This document shows, piece after piece, positions 34,041 through 43,322 of a stretch of 64,000 nt of DNA. The position numbers and the translations under genes are program-made. The notes below the pieces were generated by a model. The model was given only the letters and a program-made list of their open reading frames with translations, was not told the origin of the DNA and searched no databases. Source of the DNA: Geodermatophilaceae bacterium URHA0031 (lineage in GTDB: Bacteria; Actinomycetota; Actinomycetes; Mycobacteriales; Geodermatophilaceae); the NCBI GenBank assembly GCA_000620205.1, contig JHVP01000002.1:248001-312000 (forward strand), in the 5' to 3' direction. The number at the start of each line of letters is the position of its first letter. The stretch's first letter is position 1.

Positions 34041-35828
34041 GTGAGCGAGCGACTGGTGGCCGACCTCGTCGTCGAGCGGCTGCGGCAGTGGCAGGTGCCC
34101 CGGGTGTTCGGGTACTCCGGTGACGGCATCAACGCGGTGATGGGCGCGCTGCGCCGGGCCGGCGACCCGGCCTTCGTCCAGGCCCGGCACGAGGAGGCCG
34201 CCGCGTTCATGGCGGTCGGCCACGCCAAGTACACCGGCGGCGTCGGGGTCGTGCTCTCCACCCAGGGACCCGGTGCGGTGCACCTGCTCACCGGGCTCTA
34301 CGACGCCAAGCTCGACGGTGTGCCGGTGGTCGCCATCATGGGCCAGCAGGAGCGGTCCGTGCTCGGCTCGCAGTACCAGCAGGAGATCGACCTGCTGTCG
34401 CTGGTCAAGGACGTCGCCGCCCAGTTCGCGCAGACCGTGACGACGGCCGACCAGCTCCCGCTGGTGCTCGACCGGGCGATGCGCGCCGCACTGGCGACCC
34501 GCTCCCCGTGCGTCGTCGTGCTGCCCCACGACGTGCAGCAGCTCCCGGCACCCGAGCCCGAGCAGTCCCACGGTGTGGTCGTCACCGCGCCGGTCTGGCG
34601 GCCGGCCCGGGTGCTGCCCGAGGACGACGACCTGCGCGCGGCGGCCGAGGTGCTCAACGCCGGCCGCACGGTCGCGGTGATGGTCGGCCAGGGCGCCCGC
34701 GCCGCGCAGGACGAGGTGGTCGCGGTCGCCGAGCGGCTCGGCGCGGGGATCACCACGAGCCTGCTCGGCAAGCCGTACGTCGACGAGTCGCTGCCCTTCG
34801 CCACCGGCGTCATGGGGCACCTGGGCACCACCGCCAGCGGGCACCTGCTCGGCGGCTGCGACACGCTGCTGCTGGTCGGGACCAACGACCCCTGGACCGA
34901 GTTCTACCCGGCACCGGGCCAGGCCCGGGCCGTGCAGATCGACATCGACGGCCGGCACCTGGGCAACCGCTACCCGGTCGAGGCGCCGCTGACCGGTGAT
35001 GCCGCCGGCACGCTGCGGGCCCTGCTGCCGCTGCTGACCGAGCGCACCGACCGCACCTGGCGGGACGAGGTCGAGTCCGCCGTCCGGTCGTGGCACGAGC
35101 TGTCCGCCGAGCGCGCCGGGACGCCGGCCGAGCCGGTCAACCCCGAGCGCGTCGTCGGCGAGCTCTCCGCGCGCCTGCCCGCCGACGCCCAGGTCGCCGT
35201 CGACGTCGGCTCGTCGACGTACTGGTACGCCCGGCAGCTGCGGCTGCCCCGGGGCGTGCCCGCGCACCTGTCCAGCACGCTGGCGTCGATGGGCTGCTCG
35301 GTGCCCTACGGGCTGGCCGCCAAGCTGGCCGCCCCCGACCGCCCGGTGGTGGTGCTCAGCGGCGACGGCGCGATGCAGATGCTCGGCAACGCGGAACTGG
35401 TCACCGTCGCGCACCGCTGGCGGGAGTGGGCCGATCCGCGTTTCGTCGTCTGCGTGCTGCACAACCGCGACCTGGCCGAGGTGACCTGGGAGCAGCGGGA
35501 GATGGAGGGCGACCCCCGGTTCGACGACAGCCAGTCGCTGCCGGACTTCCCCTACGCCAGCTACGGCGAGCTGCTGGGGCTGACCGGGATCCGGGTCGAG
35601 GACCCCGCCGAGCTCGGCGGCGCCTGGGACCGCGCGCTGGCCGCCGACCGGCCCGTCGTCCTCGAGGTGCTCACCGACCCCGACGTCCCGCTGCTGCCGC
35701 CGTTCCCGGCCGGCGAGTCCAAGCTGGACTCCTTCCGCGCCGGGATCGACCAGGAGGGCGCCGCCGGGCACGGTGCCCGCCGGTTGCTCGACACCTACGC
35801 CGAGCAGGAGCAGCGCCGGCAGCCGTGA
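34041..35828 (+). CDS. Thiamine pyrophosphate enzyme, pyruvate oxidase/PoxB-like
   Basis: 595 residues with the three-domain layout of the acetolactate synthase/pyruvate oxidase family. N-terminal Pyr domain with VFGYSGDGINAVMGAL and the catalytic Glu in RHEEAAAFMA. Central Rossmann-like FAD/cofactor domain (about 190-330). C-terminal PP domain with the ThDP/Mg motif beginning GDGAMQMLGNAELV and ending LHNRD. The FAD-dependent pyruvate oxidases and quinone-linked pyruvate dehydrogenase (PoxB) are nearest by pattern; oxalyl-CoA or sulfoacetaldehyde enzymes are less likely. GTG start at 34041, divergent from the lipoprotein operon. Confidence 0.82.
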   Translation: MSERLVADLVVERLRQWQVPRVFGYSGDGINAVMGALRRAGDPAFVQARHEEAAAFMAVGHAKYTGGVGVVLSTQGPGAVHLLTGLYDAKLDGVPVVAIMGQQERSVLGSQYQQEIDLLSLVKDVAAQFAQTVTTADQLPLVLDRAMRAALATRSPCVVVLPHDVQQLPAPEPEQSHGVVVTAPVWRPARVLPEDDDLRAAAEVLNAGRTVAVMVGQGARAAQDEVVAVAERLGAGITTSLLGKPYVDESLPFATGVMGHLGTTASGHLLGGCDTLLLVGTNDPWTEFYPAPGQARAVQIDIDGRHLGNRYPVEAPLTGDAAGTLRALLPLLTERTDRTWRDEVESAVRSWHELSAERAGTPAEPVNPERVVGELSARLPADAQVAVDVGSSTYWYARQLRLPRGVPAHLSSTLASMGCSVPYGLAAKLAAPDRPVVVLSGDGAMQMLGNAELVTVAHRWREWADPRFVVCVLHNRDLAEVTWEQREMEGDPRFDDSQSLPDFPYASYGELLGLTGIRVEDPAELGGAWDRALAADRPVVLEVLTDPDVPLLPPFPAGESKLDSFRAGIDQEGAAGHGARRLLDTYAEQEQRRQP

Positions 35829-35843
35829 CCGCCGGCCGACGTC

Positions 35844-36998
35844 CTACTTCAGGAGGCTCCGCGCGATCACCATGCGCTGCACCTGGTTGGTGCCCTCGTA
35901 GATCTGGGTGATCTTGGCGTCGCGCATCATCCGCTCGACCGGGAAGTCCTGGGTGTAGCCGGCCCCGCCGAAGAGCTGGACGGCGTCGGTGGTGACCTGC
36001 ATGGCGACGTCGGAGGCGAACGCCTTGGCCGAGGCGGAGACCATGGTCAGGTCGGACCCACCCTGCTCGCCGCGGGCGGCGGCGACGTAGACCAGGTGGC
36101 GGGCCGCCTCGATCCTCATCGCCATGTCGGCGAGCATGAACTGCACGCCCTGGAAGTCCGAGACGGCCGAGCCGAACTGGCGGCGGTCCTTGGTGTAGGC
36201 GATCGCGGCGTCCAGCGCACCCTGCGCCACGCCGACGGCCTGGGCGCCGATGGTCGGCCGGGTGAAGTCCAGCGTGCGCAGTGCGGTCTTGAAGCCGGTG
36301 CCCGGCTCGCCGACGATCCGGTCGGCCGGGATCGTGCAGTCGGTGAAGTAGAGCTCGCAGGTCGGCGAGCCCTTGATCCCCATCTTCTTCTCCTTGGGGC
36401 CGACGGCGAAGCCCGGGTCGTCGCGGTGCACGACGAACGCGGAGATGCCGTTGGCGCCCTTGTCCGGGTCGGTCACCGCCATGACGGTGAACCACTCGGA
36501 GACGCTGGCGTTGGTGATCCACGCCTTGGTGCCGTTGAGCACCCAGCTGTCGCCCTCACGCCGGGCCCGGGTGCGCATCGACGCGGCGTCCGAGCCGGCC
36601 TCGCGCTCGGAGAGGCCGTAGCTGATCATCGCGTCCCCGGCGGCGATCGAGGGCAGCACCCGCTGCTTGAGGTCCTCGGACGCCGAGAGGATGACCGGCA
36701 CCGAGCCGAGCTTGTTGACCGCGGGGATCAGCGAGGCGCTGACGTCGACCCGGGCCACCTCCTCGATGACGATGCAGGTGGCGATCGCGTCGGCGCCCTC
36801 ACCGCCGTAGGCCTCGGGGATGTGCGTGGCGTGGAAGCCCGCAGCGGTGAGCGCCTTCTGCGCCTCGACCGGGTAGCGGGAGTCGGCGTCCACCTCCGCG
36901 GCCCAGGGGGCGATCTCCCGCTCGGCGATCTCGCGGACCGCCTCCCGGATCGCCTCGTGCTCCTCGGTCAGCGCGTACAGGCCAGCGTTGTTACCCAC
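35844..36998 (-). CDS. fadE25: Acyl-CoA dehydrogenase (FadE25-like)
   Basis: 384 residues, the typical length. Motifs: AMISYGLSEREAGSDAASM (signature 1), VLNGTKAWITNA, RRQFGSAVSDFQGVQFMLAD, and IYEGTNQVQRMVIAR, where the Glu is the usual catalytic base of short/medium-chain members. FAD-dependent oxidation of acyl-CoA in the cytoplasm. The order purK-purE-fadE25 is the same as Rv3276c-Rv3274c. The GTG start lacks a ribosome site but has TAGCAT 6 nt upstream, so it appears to have its own leaderless promoter. Confidence 0.92.
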   Translation of the reverse strand: MGNNAGLYALTEEHEAIREAVREIAEREIAPWAAEVDADSRYPVEAQKALTAAGFHATHIPEAYGGEGADAIATCIVIEEVARVDVSASLIPAVNKLGSVPVILSASEDLKQRVLPSIAAGDAMISYGLSEREAGSDAASMRTRARREGDSWVLNGTKAWITNASVSEWFTVMAVTDPDKGANGISAFVVHRDDPGFAVGPKEKKMGIKGSPTCELYFTDCTIPADRIVGEPGTGFKTALRTLDFTRPTIGAQAVGVAQGALDAAIAYTKDRRQFGSAVSDFQGVQFMLADMAMRIEAARHLVYVAAARGEQGGSDLTMVSASAKAFASDVAMQVTTDAVQLFGGAGYTQDFPVERMMRDAKITQIYEGTNQVQRMVIARSLLK

Positions 36999-37004
36999 GG
37001 GTAG

Positions 37005-37010
37005 ATGCTA
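37005..37010 (-). promoter_or_regulatory. -10 element (TAGCAT), leaderless start of fadE25
   Basis: TAGCAT read leftward, 6 nt before GTG 36998, in the 42-nt gap after purE. Confidence 0.5.
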
Positions 37011-37040
37011 GGCCGCCGGGGCGCTGTCCGGAAAGCCGCC

Positions 37041-37634
37041 TCACCCTCCCGGCGGGGTGTCGAGGCGGTTCTGCAGCGCGGCGTCCCGGGCGAGGACGGA
37101 CTCGGCCAGGTCGGCCTGGAAGCGGCTGACCGCCGCGCGCAGCCGGTCGTCGCCGGCCGCGAGGATCCGCACCGCCAGCAGCCCAGCGTTGCGGCCCCCG
37201 CCGATGGAGACGGTCGCCACCGGCACCCCGGCGGGCATCTGCACGATGGACAGCAGGCTGTCCAGGCCGTCGAGCCGGTCCAGCGGCCGCGGCACGCCGA
37301 TGACCGGCAGCGGGGTGGCGGCCGCGATCATGCCGGGCAGGTGCGCGGCGCCTCCGGCGCCGGCGATGACCACCCGCAGGCCCCGGTCTGCGGCGCGCTC
37401 GGCGTAGTCCAGCATCCGCCGCGGGGTCCGGTGCGCGGAGACGACGTGCGCCTCGAACGGCACGTCGAACTCCCGCAGCACCTGGGCGGCGGGCTCCATC
37501 ATCGGCCAGTCCGAGTCGCTGCCCATGACGATGCCGACGATCGGGTCGCTCACCGTGCTGATCGGCTCGCTCCCGAGGGGCCCTCCGCTCCTCGCTCGTT
37601 CCTCGCTGGGATGCTGACGCCCCTGTCCGCTCAC
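37041..37634 (-). CDS. purE: N5-carboxyaminoimidazole ribonucleotide mutase PurE
   Basis: 197 residues if it starts at GTG 37634, which has GAGGAG about 4 nt upstream, placed between the purK stop and this codon. The conserved core begins at residue 28 with [19 protein letters not shown] (GTG 37553), where most family members start, but no ribosome site fits that codon. Other motifs: SAHRTP and [11 protein letters not shown]. It carries out the second of two steps that convert AIR to CAIR in purine synthesis. The 27-residue extension is polar and low-complexity. Confidence 0.93.
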   Translation of the reverse strand: MSGQGRQHPSEERARSGGPLGSEPISTVSDPIVGIVMGSDSDWPMMEPAAQVLREFDVPFEAHVVSAHRTPRRMLDYAERAADRGLRVVIAGAGGAAHLPGMIAAATPLPVIGVPRPLDRLDGLDSLLSIVQMPAGVPVATVSIGGGRNAGLLAVRILAAGDDRLRAAVSRFQADLAESVLARDAALQNRLDTPPGG

Positions 37635-37642
37635 GGGACTCC

Positions 37643-38848
37643 TCAGTGCTCGTCGTCGAAGGCGAACGCGGGGTCCACGACACCGTCGGCGAGGTACCGG
37701 GCCGCGGCGACCGCCCGCGCGCGCACCTCGGCCAGCTCCTCACCCAGCGCGGTGACGTGCCCGAGCTTGCGACCGCGGCGCTGGCCCTTGCCGTACCAGT
37801 GCAGCTTCACGTCCGGCCAGTGCGCCATCAGGTGGTGCACCCGCTCGTCGAGCGACGGGCCGGCGAAGTCGGCGTCGGCCGTGGCCCCACCCAGCACGTT
37901 GGCCATGACCACGACCGGTGCGGTCATCGCGGTGGAACCCAGCGGGTAGTCCAGGACGGCGCGGAGGTGCTGCTCGAACTGGCTCGTCCGGGCGCCCTCG
38001 ATGGTCCAGTGCCCGGAGTTGTGCGGCCGCATGGCCAGCTCGTTGACGACGATGCCCTCGGCGGTCTCGAACAGCTCGACGGCGAGCATGCCGACCACGC
38101 CGAGCCGGTCGGCGATCCGGACGGCCAGCTCCTGGGCGGCGCTGGCGAGCTCGTCGGCCAGTCCGGGGGCCGGGGCGTAGACCTCGTTGCACACGCCGTC
38201 GCGCTGGACGGTCTCCACGACCGGCCAGACGGCGACCTGCCCGAACGGCGACCGGGCGACCTGCGCGGCGAGCTCCCGCACCATGGCCACCCGCTCCTCG
38301 GCCAGCAGCGCGCCGTGCTCCTCGAGCAGGTCGGCCGCCTCGTCCGGGCCGTCGATGACGAACACGCCCTTGCCGTCGTACCCGCCCCGCGGGGTCTTGA
38401 GGACGATCGGCCAGCCGACCTCGTCGGCGAACGCGGCGACCTGGTGGACGGTGGCCACCTCGGCCCAGGCCGGTTGCGGCTCCCCCGCCTCGGCCAGCGC
38501 CCGGCGCAGCACCAGCTTGTCCTGCGCGTGGACCAGGGCGGCCGGGCCCGGCGCGACCCGGTGGCCGGCGGCCTCGAGCGCGCGCAGGTGCTCGGTGGGC
38601 ACGTGCTCGTGGTCGAAGGTGACCACGGTGGCGCCCTCGGCGAGGCGGCGCAGGTCCGCCAGCTCGCGGTGGTCGCCGAGCTGGACGTCGGCGGCGACCA
38701 GCGCCGCGGACTCGGCGGCGTCGCCGGCGAGCACGCGCAGCGACTGCCCCAGCGCGATCGCCGCCTGGTGGGTCATCCGGGACAGCTGCCCGCCGCCGAC
38801 CATCGCGACGACCGGCAGGCCCGTGTGCTGGTCGAGGGGAGCGTTCAT
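37643..38848 (-). CDS. purK: N5-carboxyaminoimidazole ribonucleotide synthase PurK
   Basis: 401 residues, ATP-grasp enzyme. Key parts: [45 protein letters not shown] (ATP-binding loop) and [15 protein letters not shown]. It makes N5-CAIR from AIR, bicarbonate and ATP. purE follows 8 nt later. The ATG has no ribosome site, but TAACCT lies 8 nt upstream. Confidence 0.95.
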   Translation of the reverse strand: MNAPLDQHTGLPVVAMVGGGQLSRMTHQAAIALGQSLRVLAGDAAESAALVAADVQLGDHRELADLRRLAEGATVVTFDHEHVPTEHLRALEAAGHRVAPGPAALVHAQDKLVLRRALAEAGEPQPAWAEVATVHQVAAFADEVGWPIVLKTPRGGYDGKGVFVIDGPDEAADLLEEHGALLAEERVAMVRELAAQVARSPFGQVAVWPVVETVQRDGVCNEVYAPAPGLADELASAAQELAVRIADRLGVVGMLAVELFETAEGIVVNELAMRPHNSGHWTIEGARTSQFEQHLRAVLDYPLGSTAMTAPVVVMANVLGGATADADFAGPSLDERVHHLMAHWPDVKLHWYGKGQRRGRKLGHVTALGEELAEVRARAVAAARYLADGVVDPAFAFDDEH

Positions 38849-38856
38849 CGTGCTGG

Positions 38857-38862
38857 AGGTTA
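38857..38862 (-). promoter_or_regulatory. -10 element (TAACCT), leaderless start of purK
   Basis: TAACCT read leftward, 8 nt before ATG 38848. Confidence 0.5.
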
Positions 38863-38876
38863 GCCGTGGTCGCCGG

Positions 38877-39758
38877 TCAGCCGCCGTAGAGGAGAGCGGC
38901 GCGGATCCGCCTCCCGGCGAGGTCGGCGGCCTCGGCGTTCGGGTGGGTCCCGTCAGAGGTGGCTTCGGGCAGGTAGGTCCCGTCCACCCCGATCCCCTGC
39001 CACGGGTCGGTGAACTGCCATCCGTGCTCGGCCGCGAGCGCCTGCAGCTGCTGGTTGAAAGCGACGCTCGCGGCCGGGTCGACGTCGAGGGGCGGGACGG
39101 CGACCAGCAGGACCGACTCGATCCCGACCGTGTCGGCGATGGCCGACAGGTTCGCCAGTGCGGCCGTCCGATCCAGCCCCTGCACCAGGTCGTTGGTCCC
39201 CCCGAGGAGGACCAACGCGTCGGCCGACATCGGTCCGACCGCCGCGAGCATGGCGGCAGTGGTCGATCCCGGAACCGCCCACCCGCCGGCGTACTCCAGC
39301 GGTGAGCTGGCCGCCGCGGTGATCCACGAGCCGACGCTGGGCACCACGTCGCCGACCAGCGGGGCCGACCCGGCGGTGATCGAGTCACCCACCGCGACGA
39401 ACGTCTCGGGCGACGACCCCGGGGGCAGGAAGACGGGGGACGACGTGCCGGCCGGCGGCTCGGGGAGGGCCGAGGAGGCCGGCGCCGAGGAGGCGGGCGC
39501 CGAGGAGGCGGGCGCCGAGGACCCCGCCGACGCGGGGACCGATGCGGAGGGGACGGGCGCCGCGGTGTCCACCGGGGACGACGCCGCCACCGACCGACTC
39601 GAGCCGCTGGCCACGGAGCCCTCGCGGTCCCCTCCGGAGCACGCCGCGAGGCTCCCCATGAGGAGACCGAGCGATGCGACGAGCGCGAGCAAGGACGCTG
39701 CCCGCCTCCGGCTGTCCGGGCGCCGGACGCCCCTTGGGTTGCTGGTGCTCCGGGTCAC
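38877..39758 (-). CDS. SGNH/GDSL hydrolase-type lipoprotein
   Basis: 293 residues from GTG 39758, with GGGGAGG 9 nt upstream; an ATG at 39767 is too close to that site. After a basic start comes a lipoprotein signal (LLALVASLGLLMGSLAAC, then SGG). A Ser/Ala/Pro linker with a 15-nt tandem repeat follows. The hydrolase domain begins near residue 120: VAVGDSITAG (catalytic Ser in a GDS block), LGGTNDL (Asn block) and DGTHPNA (catalytic Asp and His). Such enzymes act as esterases or glycan deacetylases on the cell surface. The substrate is unknown. Confidence 0.85.
   Translation of the reverse strand: MTRSTSNPRGVRRPDSRRRAASLLALVASLGLLMGSLAACSGGDREGSVASGSSRSVAASSPVDTAAPVPSASVPASAGSSAPASSAPASSAPASSALPEPPAGTSSPVFLPPGSSPETFVAVGDSITAGSAPLVGDVVPSVGSWITAAASSPLEYAGGWAVPGSTTAAMLAAVGPMSADALVLLGGTNDLVQGLDRTAALANLSAIADTVGIESVLLVAVPPLDVDPAASVAFNQQLQALAAEHGWQFTDPWQGIGVDGTYLPEATSDGTHPNAEAADLAGRRIRAALLYGG
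39472..39516 (-). repeat. Three 15-nt tandem repeats in the lipoprotein linker
   Basis: Three GAGGAGGC(C/G)GGCGCC units on the + strand encode ASSAP-type repeats in the linker. Such repeats often vary in copy number between strains. Confidence 0.85.
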
Positions 39759-39836
39759 GCCACACATCCTCCCCGTGCCGGGTAGCGCGGTCGTCGCGGG
39801 TGGACGCGGCCGCAGACGACCGGCCGGATGCATGCC

Positions 39837-39842
39837 TACACT
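39837..39842 (+). promoter_or_regulatory. -10 element (TACACT), leaderless start of gtrA gene
   Basis: TACACT ends 8 nt before ATG 39851. There is no ribosome site. Confidence 0.5.
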
Positions 39843-39850
39843 CGGTCATC

Positions 39851-40348
39851 ATGCCGACTCGCGCGCCGCACCCACGCCTGGTCGCCGGCGGGTGGCGGCT
39901 CCTGGCCAGGGAACTCGGCGCCTTCGGCACCGTGGGTCTGCTCAGCTTCCTCCTCGACGTCGGCCTGTTCCAGGTGCTCTACGCCCAAGCCGGGATGGGC
40001 GCGGTCAGCGCGAAGCTGGTGGCCACCATCAGCTCGATGACGGTGGCCTATGTCGGTCACCGCTACTGGTCCTTCTCCCGACGGGAGCGGACCGGCCACC
40101 GGCGCCAGTTCAGCCTCTTCGTCGCCATCAACCTGGGGACGCTGCTCATCGGGCTGGCGATCGTGGCCTTCGTCCGCTACCCGCTGGGGCAGGACAGCGC
40201 CCTCGTGCTCCAGGTCGCCAACATCGCCTCGATCGCGATCGGCACCACGGTGCGGTGGCTGGCCTACCGCCGGTGGGTCTTCCCCCCGCGCGCCGTTGCC
40301 GCGCCCACGGTGCCGGTCGACGTGCGATCGGCCGGGACGCCCGCCTGA
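39851..40348 (+). CDS. GtrA-family membrane protein (1 of 3)
   Basis: 165 residues with four membrane segments in the GtrA pattern: FGTVGLLSFLLDVGLFQVLY, TISSMTVAYVGHRYWSF, a third helix, and IAIGTTVRWLAYRRWVF. GtrA proteins are thought to move polyprenyl-P-linked sugars across the membrane or to support that step. In M. tuberculosis a membrane gene (Rv3277) occupies the same place next to purK. It ends 13 nt from the convergent sbcC. Confidence 0.85.
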   Translation: MPTRAPHPRLVAGGWRLLARELGAFGTVGLLSFLLDVGLFQVLYAQAGMGAVSAKLVATISSMTVAYVGHRYWSFSRRERTGHRRQFSLFVAINLGTLLIGLAIVAFVRYPLGQDSALVLQVANIASIAIGTTVRWLAYRRWVFPPRAVAAPTVPVDVRSAGTPA

Positions 40349-40361
40349 TCCTGGGCGTGCG

Positions 40362-43322
40362 TCACGCGGCGACCGATGAGCCGTGGCGACCCGCGACGAC
40401 CTCCACCCGGCTGCCGATCCGGGTGCGCAACTCCTCGACGTGGCTGATCAGCCCCACGGTCCGGCCGCCCCTGCGCAGCTCGTCGAGCACGGTCATGACG
40501 GCGTCGAGAGCCTGCGGGTCCAGGGTGCCGAACCCCTCGTCGACGAAGAGCGTGTCGAGCTGCACCCCTCCGCTCTCCGCCGTCACGACGTCGGCGAGCC
40601 CCAGGGCGAGCGCCAGCGAGGCCATGAAGCTCTCCCCACCGGACAGGGTCTTGGTCGGCCGCCGGATCCCGGTGTACTCGTCGAAGACGTCCAGCCCCAG
40701 ACCGCCGCGAGCACCGTGCCGGCCCTGCGCGTCGCTGTGCACGAACGTGTACCGACCGTCGGACATGTGCTGCAACCGGCGGCTGGCGACTGCCGCGACC
40801 TCCTCCAGCCGGGCAGCGAGCACGAAGGACTGCAGGCGCATCTTCAGCGTGTTGGCGCCGCGTCCGTTGACCAGGTCGGCGAGGGACGTGACCTGATCGG
40901 CCCACGCTCGCCCGTCCTCGAGCTGCACGTCCACGGCAGTCACCTCACCGGCCAACGCGTCCAGGGCAGCGGCCCGGAGGCCGGCCTGCTCCAGCGCGGC
41001 CACCGCCGCCTCGCGCTGGGCGGTCGCCGCTCGCCAGGCCGACTCGGCGGCCTCGAGGTCGGGCTTGGGGCCGAGATCGGCGAGATCGGGCTCGGCGAGT
41101 GCGGCGCGCACCGCGACGAGCCGGCGGTCGTGCTCGGCGACCTCGTCGGTGAGGGCGCGCAGCCGACGGCGGTCCAGCAGGGCGTCCGCGGCCGCGAGCA
41201 CGTCGTCGAAGCCCTCCTCGACGGCCCGGGACTCCGCCACCCGGCGGGCGAGATCCGCTGCCTCGCGGGCTCGTAGGTCGGCTTCCCGCGCCGCCAGCAG
41301 CGTCTCGCACCGCTCCGCCTCCGCGACCAGCCGGGTGATCCGTCCCGGCAGGTCGGGATCGTCACCGCGAGCCGCGGCCAGCCGGCCGTCCACCTCGGCC
41401 CGGGCAGCCGCGGTCGCACTCGCTCGTTCCCGGGTGCGCTCGAGGAGCTCGCGGTCATCGGCGACCTGGTGGCGCACCTGGTCCAGACGAGCCGTCAGCT
41501 CCGCGAGGTGCACACGAGCACCCTCGAGCCCGGTGGCCGCCTCGGCAGCCGCTCGCTCCGCCGCCTGCGCCGCACCCCACTGCTCGCGCAGCACCGGCAG
41601 CGGCACGTCACCGGCGCGGGCCTGAGCCGCGACGAGTTCACGCTGCTGCTCCTCGCGGACCGTCCGCGCCGAAACCGCCCGTGCCTCCGCGTCCTCCACG
41701 ACCTCGCGCGCACGCTCCTCGTCCTCGGCGGTCACTGCCGCCTCGTGCCGGCTGGCGGGGCTCGGGTGCTCGACGGCACCGCAGACCGGGCACCCGATCC
41801 CGTCGCGCAACTGGGCGGCGAGCTCGGCGGCCATGCCGTCCAGCCGGGCGCCGCGCAGAGCAGCCAGCCGTTCGCGTGCGTCGAGCCACACCTCACGGGT
41901 GTCCTGCTCGGCCTGCCGGCAGGCAGCCACCCGGGTGGTGAGCACCGCCGCGGCCTCGGCGGCAGCCACGGCGGCCGCCAACCCCTCCACCTCGGCGGTG
42001 AGCCCAGGCAACCGGGCGGTGGCCTCCTGCCGCCCCTCGACCACGACCTCCTGGGCGCGCACCCGCTCCGGCCACTCGGCGAGGTCGGCGCTGCCGTGCC
42101 GGACCCGGACCTCGAGCTCGTCGACCGAGCGCGCCAGGCGAGCACCCTCACGCGCCAGCTCTGCCGCGCGGTCCACCTCGGGGAGCAGGGCTCGGGCGGC
42201 GGCCGCAGCATCGCGCAGTCCCCGCGCCAGCGCACCGTCGGCGTCCCGCCCCGTGGCGACCTCCTGCCAGGCCTGCTCGGCACGCGCCGCCTGCGCGGCG
42301 GCCTCCTCGGCTGCGAGCGCACTCCGCCCGGCGGACTCGAGTGCGTCGCGCAGCGGCTCGGCGCGGCGACCGGCGTCCAGCACCGCCCGGGCCCCGGCGA
42401 GCCCGGTCTCGGCAGCGGTGAGGCGGTCGAGTTCCTGCCGCGCCCGCTCGCGCCGGGTGTGCCGCTCCTCGAGTGCCCGGGCGGCGGCGAGCGCCCGGTC
42501 GCCCTCCCTGACCTGTGCAGCCGCGCGCTCGGCGTCCAGCTGCGCCGTGGTCCGGCGGGCGTCGGCCTCGGTGCGGATGCCGGCGACCCACGGCACGACG
42601 TGGCCGGCTCCGACGGCTCCGACCATCTCCGGCGCCAGTGCCTCGGGCACCTCCACGTCGGCGACCTGGGCCACGCGGGCGATCAGGGTGCTCATCTGGA
42701 CGCGGACGTCATCGAGCCGCTGGCGCGCGGACTGGCGCTCACCGGCCAGCCAGTCCTCGACCCGGGCGAAACGGTCGACGTCGAACAGGGTGCGGAGCAG
42801 CCTCCCCCGGTCCTCCGGCTCGGCTCGGAGGAAACGCGCGAAGTCACCCTGCGGGAGCAGCACGACCTGGCAGAACTGCTCGGCCGAGAGCCCCAGCCTG
42901 CTGCGGAGGTGCTCGGACCCCTCGTCGATCCGCGTGCTGACGGGCTCCCACCCCTCAGCGGTCAGCCGCTGGACGGTGAGCCGGGCCTGCTCGGTCGTCC
43001 AGCCGGTGCCCCGCAGCTTCGGCCGTCGTTGCTCGGGCCGGCGGACGACCAGGAGCCGCTCCCCGCCGAGGGTGACCTCGCACACCACCTCGGTGCGCAC
43101 GCCGGGACGGGCGTGGTCGCTGCGCAGCCGGCGCTCCTCCCCGCGGGCGCCGGGGACGGTGCCGTAGAGGGCGAACACGATGGCGTCCAGCAGCGTCGTC
43201 TTCCCCGCGCCAGTGGGACCCCAGAGGAGGAAGAGCCCGTCCCGACCCACGTCGTCGACGTCGAGGCGGACCGTGTCGGCGAAGGGCCCGAACGCGGTGA
43301 CCTCCAGGCGGTGCACCCGCAT
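40362..43322 (-). CDS. sbcC: Exonuclease subunit SbcC
   Basis: 986 residues. N-terminal AAA half with Walker A GPTGAGKTTLLDA, long Arg/Ala/Glu-rich coiled coils, and a zinc-hook CPVCG near residue 510. The C-terminal ATPase half has LSGGESFMASLALALGLADV (signature) and DTLFVDEGFGTLD (Walker B). With SbcD it forms the Mre11-Rad50-type nuclease that opens DNA hairpins and processes breaks. ATG 43322 overlaps the sbcD stop by one base (TGATG). Confidence 0.96.
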   Translation of the reverse strand: MRVHRLEVTAFGPFADTVRLDVDDVGRDGLFLLWGPTGAGKTTLLDAIVFALYGTVPGARGEERRLRSDHARPGVRTEVVCEVTLGGERLLVVRRPEQRRPKLRGTGWTTEQARLTVQRLTAEGWEPVSTRIDEGSEHLRSRLGLSAEQFCQVVLLPQGDFARFLRAEPEDRGRLLRTLFDVDRFARVEDWLAGERQSARQRLDDVRVQMSTLIARVAQVADVEVPEALAPEMVGAVGAGHVVPWVAGIRTEADARRTTAQLDAERAAAQVREGDRALAAARALEERHTRRERARQELDRLTAAETGLAGARAVLDAGRRAEPLRDALESAGRSALAAEEAAAQAARAEQAWQEVATGRDADGALARGLRDAAAAARALLPEVDRAAELAREGARLARSVDELEVRVRHGSADLAEWPERVRAQEVVVEGRQEATARLPGLTAEVEGLAAAVAAAEAAAVLTTRVAACRQAEQDTREVWLDARERLAALRGARLDGMAAELAAQLRDGIGCPVCGAVEHPSPASRHEAAVTAEDEERAREVVEDAEARAVSARTVREEQQRELVAAQARAGDVPLPVLREQWGAAQAAERAAAEAATGLEGARVHLAELTARLDQVRHQVADDRELLERTRERASATAAARAEVDGRLAAARGDDPDLPGRITRLVAEAERCETLLAAREADLRAREAADLARRVAESRAVEEGFDDVLAAADALLDRRRLRALTDEVAEHDRRLVAVRAALAEPDLADLGPKPDLEAAESAWRAATAQREAAVAALEQAGLRAAALDALAGEVTAVDVQLEDGRAWADQVTSLADLVNGRGANTLKMRLQSFVLAARLEEVAAVASRRLQHMSDGRYTFVHSDAQGRHGARGGLGLDVFDEYTGIRRPTKTLSGGESFMASLALALGLADVVTAESGGVQLDTLFVDEGFGTLDPQALDAVMTVLDELRRGGRTVGLISHVEELRTRIGSRVEVVAGRHGSSVAA

